A stretch of 64,000 nt of DNA, taken from assembly GCF_003285015.1 (NCBI RefSeq), contig NZ_QMFB01000026.1, positions 42,234-106,233 of the forward strand, read 5' to 3'. This DNA is from Paenibacillus contaminans. Lineage in GTDB: Bacteria; Bacillota; Bacilli; Paenibacillales; NBRC-103111. A program made the position numbers and the translations under genes. Below the pieces are notes generated by a model that made no database searches, was not told the origin of the DNA, and was given only the letters and a program-made list of their open reading frames with translations. Shown here in pieces: positions 18,079 to 25,312 of this stretch (positions are counted from its first letter, which is position 1; every line of letters starts with the position of its first letter).

Positions 18079-18159
18079 AAGCGCATGCACGCCAAACGAT
18101 ACACTGTACCTGTGAACCATGTATCAGCTTCCATCTCTCATTTACAGGAGGAACCGACT

Positions 18160-20073
18160 ATGCGCAATGAATCGGAAGGAACGGACCGGCAACAGACGGA
18201 CAAGGAACCAGAGGGGAAAAAGGAATTGGTCAGCAGACGAAAAATGCTTGCTTCGCTAGGCATGGCAGGGGTTGCGCTCGCTTCCTCGGGATTGATCGGC
18301 GGCGCGCTTTCCACCGCTCATGCCGAGCCTGTCGAGCGGCGCAAGAAAGTGAAGGATTTGATGGTGGAAAATTTGCTCGTTTACACGACGATTGCCGATT
18401 TGCGCGCGCTAAGCAGCAGTCTGGATATCGAAAGCTTGTATTATGTCACCGATCCGGAGCAAGAAGGGATGTTCCGTTACAATCCGGCGGATACGACCTC
18501 TGCGGATAACGGCGGCACGCTTCTCGTTTCGACATCCGGGGCAAGGTTTGAACGAATTTTTGACGGCGCGGTAAATGTAAAATGGTTCGGAGCCAGGGGC
18601 GACGGCAGTCATGACGACACGACCGCCATTCAGCAAGCGATCGACGCCAAGCGAGGCACCGTTTTTATGCCGAAAGGAAAATATTTGACGTCAGCTCCAA
18701 TCGTTGTGCAAACGGGCGACTCGCTGGTCGGCGAAGGACCGGAATCCACGATTATTGAGAAAACGACCGTAACGGCCGCCACATTAGGCACGAGAACGAT
18801 GTGGAGCGCTGTGGATAATTACAATGTCGATGCAGTCATTATCGCGCTGGCTCCCAACAATGACTACGTCAGATACCTCCATATCGAGGGGATCATGGCC
18901 AAGCGCGGAGCGGCGCCTGAAACGTTACCCAAAAATGCGTCCTATTGCTTCTATGCGCCGCGAATTTATTTTCTTACGCAAAAAAATGTGGAATATCGCC
19001 ATGCCGACACAGGCTACTATACGGTGAACGCGTGGATGGTAACGCTGGAGCGGGTATCATCGCGCTGGGTAACCAAAGGCTTTGTATGCGGCGACTACGA
19101 TGCGCAAGGCGGCGGCGGCACGAGCCATACCGTTACCTCCTGCTGGGCGGGAGCCTGTGAGAAGTGGGCGTGGAAAATTAATGTTTCCTATTCCAACTTC
19201 ATCGCTTGCGGAGCAGATTATATCGGTTACAACCCCGCTAATCCTCCGGAGTTTATTTACCAGCTTCGCGGCGTTGCCTTGACGCTTAGCGGCTGCGGCA
19301 CGGAAGAAGCCACCGGCACGCTCCTGTCCGTTTATAACATACCGTCTATTGGCTTATCCAGCTCCGTCAACGTCGTAGGCTTTATGACCTATAACTACTA
19401 CGGACCGGCAGCGGGCGAAACCTATGCGGTCAGCGTCAAGAACAGCTCCATGCTGACCCTTACGGGCGGAGATATGGCAATCGTCGGGAATCCGGGCGCT
19501 AAATTCGCCGAAATTACGAACAGCGCGAAGCTATTCATAAACGGCTTGTCAACGAATCGGGATTATCTCGATGATGCCCAGACCGTCTGCACGACTCTCG
19601 GAGAAGTCTCGATTTCCGGAGCAAAAATGAAATCGCTAACAAACGGTCAAGAAAAGCGGGACAGCTACTCGACGAACGGCAGCATCAATATCGTGGGCGC
19701 ATGGAACAAAGGGCTGCTCAAATTCACGGATTCCACATCCCGCGAAGCTTCTCATCTGTGGGTGGATGCTCTCGGTTCTCTGCGGATCAAGAAAGGCGTA
19801 GAACCGACCTCCGATTCAGACGGCCAGGTCGTTGGGGAGCAGAACGTAAAAAGAGGAACCAGCGTGCAATCGGCCGACGGCAGTCAAGCAACCTTCTACA
19901 TCCCGCACGGATTGGGGAATACGCCAAACTTCTATAACGTTATCCCTGCATCCGCCAAAGCATCCGGCATTCAACATGTAGGAGCGGATTCATCGAACAT
20001 CATCGTCTATTATGCCGCCGCTCCAGGATCTGCGGCAAACGGCCTCATATGGAAATGGGAAGCCAGGCTGTAG
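18160..20073 (+). CDS. Tat-exported right-handed beta-helix protein (pectate lyase superfamily)
   Basis: ATG 18160 (MRNESEG, 637 residues) follows a perfect ACAGGAGGAACC site. A polar n-region leads to the twin-arginine motif SRRKML and a mild hydrophobic stretch ending in AHA, so export by the Tat pathway in folded form is predicted. The opening of the mature domain is typical of pectate lyase superfamily parallel beta-helices: VKWFGARGDGSHDDTTAIQQ, then PKGKYLTS and LVGEGPESTII. The last ~75 residues form a separate small beta-rich tip (FYIPHGLGNTPNF). Catalytic residues cannot be assigned, so lyase, hydrolase or binding function is open. It follows the YesM/YesN pair and has its own 22-bp element. 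Confidence 0.88.
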   Translation: MRNESEGTDRQQTDKEPEGKKELVSRRKMLASLGMAGVALASSGLIGGALSTAHAEPVERRKKVKDLMVENLLVYTTIADLRALSSSLDIESLYYVTDPEQEGMFRYNPADTTSADNGGTLLVSTSGARFERIFDGAVNVKWFGARGDGSHDDTTAIQQAIDAKRGTVFMPKGKYLTSAPIVVQTGDSLVGEGPESTIIEKTTVTAATLGTRTMWSAVDNYNVDAVIIALAPNNDYVRYLHIEGIMAKRGAAPETLPKNASYCFYAPRIYFLTQKNVEYRHADTGYYTVNAWMVTLERVSSRWVTKGFVCGDYDAQGGGGTSHTVTSCWAGACEKWAWKINVSYSNFIACGADYIGYNPANPPEFIYQLRGVALTLSGCGTEEATGTLLSVYNIPSIGLSSSVNVVGFMTYNYYGPAAGETYAVSVKNSSMLTLTGGDMAIVGNPGAKFAEITNSAKLFINGLSTNRDYLDDAQTVCTTLGEVSISGAKMKSLTNGQEKRDSYSTNGSINIVGAWNKGLLKFTDSTSREASHLWVDALGSLRIKKGVEPTSDSDGQVVGEQNVKRGTSVQSADGSQATFYIPHGLGNTPNFYNVIPASAKASGIQHVGADSSNIIVYYAAAPGSAANGLIWKWEARL

Positions 20074-20089
20074 GCGTTTCTGATCCTGC

Positions 20090-20129
20090 AAAAAGAACCG
20101 TACGGAACGTTCATCGGACGGTTCTTTTT
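20090..20129 (+). terminator. Terminator of the beta-helix gene
   Basis: AAAAAGAACCGT pairs with ACGGTTCTTTTT around a 16-base loop, directly after the stop codon. The T run makes it rho-independent. Confidence 0.9.
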
Positions 20130-20203
20130 GGCGCGTGGCGACACTCGTTCGCACAAATAGGCTGCGCTCCCGGCATGCATGTGTCATGCCCCAAAACCAG
20201 TAC

Positions 20204-20364
20204 GGGGCTGTCCCAAAAGTCGTTTCGGAGTTTTCGGCCCCCACTTCACACGTGAATTCGTGTAACAAAAGAACCTTCAATTCCACTTACATAGTGGTTT
20301 TGAAGGTTCTTTTGCATCATTTATGGGATTCGCTCACTTGAGCGCACCCTTTTGGGACAGCCTC
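20204..20364. mobile_element. About 160-bp MITE-like element with an internal terminator-like hairpin
   Basis: The ends share GGCTGTCCCAAAAG in inverted orientation (left end at about 20206, right end at 20349-20362). An internal 15-bp stem, CAAAAGAACCTTCAA (20266-20280) with its complement at 20300-20314, encloses a second stem CCACT/AGTGG. No coding potential was seen. It fills most of 20130-20381 between the convergent beta-helix and SLH-propeller genes. The internal hairpin with T/A runs is the only terminator-like structure after the SLH gene, so the element may have supplied it. Confidence 0.7.
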
Positions 20365-20381
20365 GTATGGACAGCTTCTGT

Positions 20382-23300
20382 CTAATTGATGAACGACGCT
20401 GCTTGCAGCAGTCTTTTGACAACAACCGCCGCTTCAGCTCGGGTCGCATGATGATCCGGTGCAAAAGAATCTCTTGCTTGGCCATTCATGATTCCAGCTT
20501 GCACGATCTGTTCCACCGCAGCTTTCGCCCAAGCGCTGATCTCTCCGCGATCTTCAAAAGCTGTCAAGGCAGAGCCCGGCTTGTCGATTACCGTGTTCTG
20601 CTGCCCTGTAAAGCGCAGCGCCTTAAGCAGCATAACCGCCATCTGCTCGCGCGTTATCGCTTCGTCGGCTCTGAACGTATTGTCCTCGAAGCCGCCAACG
20701 ATCCCGACCTTCGCTGCTGCGCCAAGCGCCCCTGCAAACCAGTCGTGCGACGCTGCATCCTGAAACTGTGTTGCATTCGCCGCATCTTCTTGCAGCCCAA
20801 GCGCGCGAATGAGAAGACTGACGAACTCCGCGCGCGTTACGGAATTCCCGGGAACAAAGCTTGTGTCTGTCATGCCGTTCACGATGAGCTTCGATGCAAG
20901 CAGCTCAATATCGGCGCCAGCCCAATGCTCGCGCACATCGGCAAACGATGCCCGGAATTCGATCACCGTATAAAGACTGTTTCCAGGACGCAACATCTTG
21001 ACGATTGTCTCATCCTTGTCCGTTGCCGTAAACACAGACGGCACGAAGGATAAGGTTCCCGACTTTACGTCGAACATCAAGCCTGTTGCCTTTGCCGGAT
21101 CAACGGCTCGCGACAACAAAATACTTCTAGTCACGTATGTTTTGCCGAAATCGGAAATCGTTATGGTACGATCTGGCGTCTGTAGACTCAAACTGAAGTC
21201 CAGAACAGGACCGATGACACGCGCCCTCGCCATTTTCGCCTGATCCTCCACTTGCTTGGCGGCATCTCCTGTAACGGTTGCCATCGTTACGTACACGACA
21301 GCCTTGTCCGCATCGCTTCCGAGCTGCTCCAGAATAGCCGCAAGCGCAGGCAAGTTCGCCGGCAGATTGTAAGCAACATCGCCTGCCTGGATGGACAGAA
21401 CCGTATTCGGAACGACCGCCGCCTGTTTGATTACGTTAGCCGGAATTCCCGCTTTGCGAATGTTTTCCGTACCCGTTATGGTAAACGTGATGTTTCGGGA
21501 GTCTTCCGCCTTCTCTGTCAACATGCCGAACGCCTTCGTCAGCACATCGCCATCCAGCAGCGCAGTAAGCATTGTGGTCCCATCTGCCGCTGTCGAGACG
21601 GTATATGCAGCCGCTTCGCTTTTGACGATCAAGCCGTTCGCCGTCTCTACGATCAGCTCCGGTTTCGGCTGTGGCTGCGATGGTGTCACAACCTGCTCGT
21701 TCTTCTCTTCATGCGGTGTACCTGGAAGCTGAACTTGTTCCGCGCGGCGTACAGTCAGCATATAGGTGCTTTTGCTTATCCCGTCCTCCGCCGTAACGAT
21801 GATCGGTACATGGTTGGCACCTGTTTGCAAACTGACGACAAACGGAACTCCGCTGCCATGCAGCTGACCGCTAATCTGCATCGCAGCAGCAGAATCATAG
21901 GTGCTTGCCGTAACACTGACCGTCGTCACGTTATTCCCGACATCTACCCCGTATGTATACACGGAAGGCGTAAATGCCGGCTGAAGCGTACCGGCGCTTA
22001 CGAGAATTTGCGTCAGCTCGGCATTGGCGGAACGCGCAGGCTGCCCGGGTTCATCGACAGCTAGCCGCACAATCGTCAAGCGATACGTTTGGCTCTGTAA
22101 TTCATCAGCCGACTGAACGACGATAGAGACCTCATTGGCGCCAACTTGCAAGTCAATCGGAAGCGACAATTCATTTCCGTATACGCTCCCTGTTACCGAA
22201 ATGCTCGCAGCCGGATCGAGCGTTTCAGCCGCCACAACCAGTTGAGCGACAGCATGCTCGACCTGAACCGTATACGCCTCGATATTCGGCTGGAATGCCG
22301 GGCTTAAGGAGCCTTCGCTTACAGTTAAAGCTTTTAACGCCGCGCTCTTCGGCAGAGCGGCACGTTCTTCTTCGATAACGCTAACATCACCGCTATTGAA
22401 GTTTGCGGTGTAAACCTTGCCAATTCCGGCATTGGCGGCAATGGCGATCGGACTTTCTCCGACTGCAATCGTCGACGTCGTATGATCCGCGCCGTTCACA
22501 ACGGTCACGCTGCCGCTCTCGTAATTCGCCACGTAGATTCTGTTTGTTTCCGTATTGACCGCGATCCCGTCAGGCCCTTGTCCAACCGCAACCGTCACAG
22601 CGCTATGATTCGTACGGTCAATAACCGTCACGCTGTTATCATGATCATTCGCAACATAAATCTTCCCTGTCACCTCGTTAATCTCAACCGCATTCGGAGC
22701 TGCGCCAGCCGAAATGGCGGTTGTCTGGCTCGTTAAGGCGTCGATGACCGTGACATTGTTACTGAAAAAGTTGGCTACGTATACATTGCCGGTTATCGGA
22801 TCGACTGCTAGCGCATTCGGACCGAGGCCTGTCGATATGGAAGTTGTCGTATTTCCCGCGCCGTCAATGACGGTGACAGTGTCGCTATCGATGTTCGCCA
22901 CATAGATTTTGTTCGCCGCCCCGTTGACCGCTACGGCAAACGGACTTCTGCCAGCGGCAACTGTCACGGTTCCGTGCGTAGCTCCGTCAATGACGGTTAC
23001 ATTATCGCTGCCCATGTTGGCGACATAAATTTTATTCGTTGCTTCATTCACCGCAACGCCAACCGGCTGCTTGCCCGTCGGGATCGTGAACGTACCGTTC
23101 GTCGCGCCGTCAATAACGGTGACGGTATCGTCGTCTACATTAGCCACGTAGATCGTATTGGTCAACGAATTGACTGCCAGTGCGTAAGGAGCCGTCCCCA
23201 CCGCTACAGTTGCAACAACCGCTGCGCCTCCCGGCTCCTCGCTATCCCCGATTACCGTTACACTGTCGCTGCCGACATTGGCTACGTATACTTTGCCTGT

Positions 23301-23462
23301 CAGCGTGTTGACCGCTACGGCATGCGGGCCTACTCCCGCATGGACCAGATAGGAAGCCGCTTCATTCGCTTTAACCTGTAAAGACCAAAGACTTCCAGCT
23401 AGCAGCGTCGTAATAACGACCACACAAACAGCCCGCAGCAAAAATAATGCCCGGAGCTTCAT
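20382..23462 (-). CDS. SLH-anchored surface protein with eight YVTN-type beta-propeller repeats
   Basis: The 1026-residue protein has a Sec signal peptide (about residues 1-32). Eight repeats of about 40 residues follow, each with a VAVN...IYVAN...VTVIDG pattern, as in YVTN beta-propellers (to about residue 370). Two cadherin-like beta-sandwich repeats come next (LTVSEGSLSPAFQPNIEAYTV and LVSAGTLQPAFTPSVYTYGV). A conserved pre-SLH domain leads to three SLH motifs at the C-terminus (AGADIELLASKLIVNGM, ITREQMAVMLLKAL, AVEQIVQAGIMNG), which bind pyruvylated secondary cell-wall polymer. It starts 49 bp after tatA on the same strand. A ligand-binding or enzymatic propeller is possible; no function is assigned. 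Confidence 0.92.
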   Translation of the reverse strand: MKLRALFLLRAVCVVVITTLLAGSLWSLQVKANEAASYLVHAGVGPHAVAVNTLTGKVYVANVGSDSVTVIGDSEEPGGAAVVATVAVGTAPYALAVNSLTNTIYVANVDDDTVTVIDGATNGTFTIPTGKQPVGVAVNEATNKIYVANMGSDNVTVIDGATHGTVTVAAGRSPFAVAVNGAANKIYVANIDSDTVTVIDGAGNTTTSISTGLGPNALAVDPITGNVYVANFFSNNVTVIDALTSQTTAISAGAAPNAVEINEVTGKIYVANDHDNSVTVIDRTNHSAVTVAVGQGPDGIAVNTETNRIYVANYESGSVTVVNGADHTTSTIAVGESPIAIAANAGIGKVYTANFNSGDVSVIEEERAALPKSAALKALTVSEGSLSPAFQPNIEAYTVQVEHAVAQLVVAAETLDPAASISVTGSVYGNELSLPIDLQVGANEVSIVVQSADELQSQTYRLTIVRLAVDEPGQPARSANAELTQILVSAGTLQPAFTPSVYTYGVDVGNNVTTVSVTASTYDSAAAMQISGQLHGSGVPFVVSLQTGANHVPIIVTAEDGISKSTYMLTVRRAEQVQLPGTPHEEKNEQVVTPSQPQPKPELIVETANGLIVKSEAAAYTVSTAADGTTMLTALLDGDVLTKAFGMLTEKAEDSRNITFTITGTENIRKAGIPANVIKQAAVVPNTVLSIQAGDVAYNLPANLPALAAILEQLGSDADKAVVYVTMATVTGDAAKQVEDQAKMARARVIGPVLDFSLSLQTPDRTITISDFGKTYVTRSILLSRAVDPAKATGLMFDVKSGTLSFVPSVFTATDKDETIVKMLRPGNSLYTVIEFRASFADVREHWAGADIELLASKLIVNGMTDTSFVPGNSVTRAEFVSLLIRALGLQEDAANATQFQDAASHDWFAGALGAAAKVGIVGGFEDNTFRADEAITREQMAVMLLKALRFTGQQNTVIDKPGSALTAFEDRGEISAWAKAAVEQIVQAGIMNGQARDSFAPDHHATRAEAAVVVKRLLQAASFIN

Positions 23463-23511
23463 CGCTCATTCCCCCTTCATGGTTAACACTTCCCGATTAA
23501 CTCCGGCATCC

Positions 23512-23730
23512 TCAATTCTCTTGTATCCTGCCGTCGGAAAGACGTTTGCTTGACGCGTTCCTTTGCGCATCAACCTCATCATCGTCATCAGTCCATTCTC
23601 GTGTTCCTTGTTTAAATTCACGTAGTGTTCTCCCTACCGCCTTCCCCAGCTCGGGAAGCTTTCGGGAACCAAATAGCAGGATAACAATTGCAGCTATCCA
23701 GATTAACCCTGAGGCTCCTATTCCCGACAT
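23512..23730 (-). CDS. tatA: Twin-arginine translocase subunit TatA
   Basis: The 72-residue protein has one N-terminal membrane helix (GLIWIAAIVILLFG) followed by the family hallmark LFGSRKLPELGKAVGRTLREFK amphipathic helix and an acidic tail. TatA oligomers form the transient pore of the Tat system. The ribosome site AAAAGGAGGTGAAG is strong. No tatC lies in the window, so it must work with a TatC encoded elsewhere. It heads a unit with the SLH-propeller gene and lies about 3.4 kb from a Tat-signal-bearing beta-helix gene. The two share an upstream regulatory element, which suggests a dedicated TatA for that substrate (inference). Confidence 0.93.
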   Translation of the reverse strand: MSGIGASGLIWIAAIVILLFGSRKLPELGKAVGRTLREFKQGTREWTDDDDEVDAQRNASSKRLSDGRIQEN

Positions 23731-23878
23731 CTCGCTTCACCTCCTTTTTGCTCACGCCATGCAGGGATTAAGAAAGCCCTTTCATCAAATCATCTGGCAA
23801 AGCTTATAGGTCTCGCCTATCATGCGTGCGTATGGCACGGATTACGGTTTCAGTATACCGCCCCGTTCCCTATCCCCT

Positions 23879-23917
23879 CTATATACATTCTTCATACTTT
23901 TATATACGTTTGTATAC
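23879..23917 (-). promoter_or_regulatory. Site B: shared 22-bp element plus extended -10 in front of tatA-SLH unit
   Basis: On the minus strand the element at 23917-23896 reads GTATACAAAC then GTATATAAAAGT. Eight bases later TGT is followed by ATATAG (23884-23879). It starts just past the terminator of the upstream two-component operon and points toward tatA, about 150 bp downstream. It matches site A at 20 of 22 positions. Confidence 0.65.
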
Positions 23918-23941
23918 CTCTTTCGGAGTTCAGACAAAACG

Positions 23942-23973
23942 AAAAACCATCCGGGAGTTCCAGATGGTTTTTA
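23942..23973 (-). terminator. Terminator after the 7TM-kinase/REC-BTAD operon
   Basis: AAAAACCATC pairs with GATGGTTTTT around a short loop, giving T runs in both directions. It separates the two-component operon and the methyltransferase remnant from the tatA unit. Confidence 0.85.
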
Positions 23974-23993
23974 TATGGACGCTTCATGTTCGT

Positions 23994-24203
23994 TCATACA
24001 TGGGAGGGATTCCCTCCGACGCAGCCTCTTACCCGGAAACCGGACTTTTCCAGAAGCGCGGCGTACTCCCCAACGGAAGAAAAATACCAAAGATTGCGCT
24101 CAGCCGCGTCGATGCCCATGCTGCCCAGCGCTTTTTCGATCGCGTCGGCAATGCTGTTAATAGGCTTATTCCTCGTTCCATCGCCTTCGAAGTAAACAAT
24201 CAT
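23994..24203 (-). pseudogene. 5'-truncated methyltransferase remnant related to the 7372-8271 gene
   Basis: The 69-residue open frame contains GSMGIDAAERNLWYFSSVGE and EYAALLEKSGFRV. These align with residues from about 165 of the methyltransferase at 7372-8271 (GMGIDAAARNPWYFPSVGEY, ELLEKEGFRV), roughly 65 percent identical over some 43 residues. The SAM-binding half is absent, and the C-terminal part diverges after GFRV. Its ATG overlaps the stop of the REC-BTAD regulator by ATGA, so it may still be translated by coupling. It is best read as a degraded duplicate fused to the end of the regulator operon. Confidence 0.7.
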
Positions 24204-25312
24204 TGATACTCCTCATAGAGTCGGCGGAATTCCATCGAAGGCTGCAAGCCAAGCTCCCCGGACAACAGCATCGTATACTGCTCATAATAATGGATTAAGG
24301 CTTGGTTATCCCCCATCGAACCGAGTATTCGCAGCAGCAGGAGATTGGACTCTTCTTCGAATTCATTGCGGTGTATTAATCTTCTCGCTATCAACAAGGC
24401 CTCGCTATATCGATTCTGAGCCAGGAGCCAGCTTGCCAGGCGCTTGGCAAAAGAGTTGTACAATAACGCCAACCGCTCGCGCTCCATAGCCGCCCATTCA
24501 AAGGATTTGTCCTCGAACAGCTCGCCCGTAAACTGTCTATCCAGCTCGACGGCTGCCGCCGCATTCGCCGCGCCGAGCTCGCTCAACTCCTCCATGCCCA
24601 GCTCAAGCTGAATAAAGTCTACATCCACCTCGGACAAGTCAACGCGGTATTGTTCCTGTGCATTGATGACGATCTCTTTGAATCCATGATCGGATAACGC
24701 TTTTCTAAGCTGATAAACCGCCGTATTGAGATATATTTCCGCATTTTTGAGAGGAAACCCCGGGAATATATCCTCCAGTATGCGGAGCTTACTAACGCTT
24801 CGGCCTCGATTAACGAGCAAATAGGCGAACAACTCCATGCTTTTCTTAGAGATCCATTTTACCGCCCCCGCCTGTGTGCTGCCGACCTCGAAGCACCCAA
24901 GCCCTCGAACCGTCAGTCGATTGGACGGGGGGACGCCGGCTTCAGAAGAAGCCCGACCGCTGCTCGCCGCCCTGGCGATCGTCTGAGCCAGACGCGTTCT
25001 GGAGATCGGTTTAACCATATAATCCAGCGGATACACATCGTAAGCGTCCATCGCGTATTCGGCGTGGGAGGTGGTAAATACGATAATGAGTTCGGAGTGA
25101 AACGCGCGCAAGCTGCGGGCCAGCTCCAGCCCGTCGTCCTCAGCGATCTGGATGTCCAAGAAGGCGAGATCCACTTCTTTGTCTCGAACGAAATCCAACG
25201 CTTCTCGCGCGCTCCGGAAGCTTCCGACAAGCTCCACGCCATTCATGCTCGACAGCAGCCGCTTCATCGCTAGCAGCATAGCAGGCTCATCGTCTACAAG
25301 AAGAACTCTCAT
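24200..25312 (-). CDS. Response regulator with receiver, winged-helix and BTAD (SARP-like) domains
   Basis: Start taken at ATG 25312 (MRVLLVDDEPAML, 370 residues), overlapping the kinase stop by ATGA; longer starts lie inside the kinase gene. The receiver domain has the DDE pocket, phospho-Asp in LAFLDIQIAEDDG and the switch Thr in VFTTSHAEYAMDAYDVYPLDYMVKP. About residues 150-225 are an OmpR-type winged helix (KSMELFAYLLVNRGRSVSKLRILEDIFPG). The remainder is an all-helical bacterial transcriptional activation domain. This architecture appears with 7TM kinases in Bacillales. Its targets may be the flanking SLH genes (inference). Confidence 0.9.
   Translation of the reverse strand: MRVLLVDDEPAMLLAMKRLLSSMNGVELVGSFRSAREALDFVRDKEVDLAFLDIQIAEDDGLELARSLRAFHSELIIVFTTSHAEYAMDAYDVYPLDYMVKPISRTRLAQTIARAASSGRASSEAGVPPSNRLTVRGLGCFEVGSTQAGAVKWISKKSMELFAYLLVNRGRSVSKLRILEDIFPGFPLKNAEIYLNTAVYQLRKALSDHGFKEIVINAQEQYRVDLSEVDVDFIQLELGMEELSELGAANAAAAVELDRQFTGELFEDKSFEWAAMERERLALLYNSFAKRLASWLLAQNRYSEALLIARRLIHRNEFEEESNLLLLRILGSMGDNQALIHYYEQYTMLLSGELGLQPSMEFRRLYEEYQ

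Noticed and set aside
18409..18636. Minus-strand frame inside the beta-helix gene
   Set aside because: It is a shadow of the beta-helix coding frame with no start signal.
23731..23850. Riboswitch in the tatA leader
   Set aside because: The leader is about 150 bases, but I could not match it to any known aptamer core or terminator/antiterminator pair.
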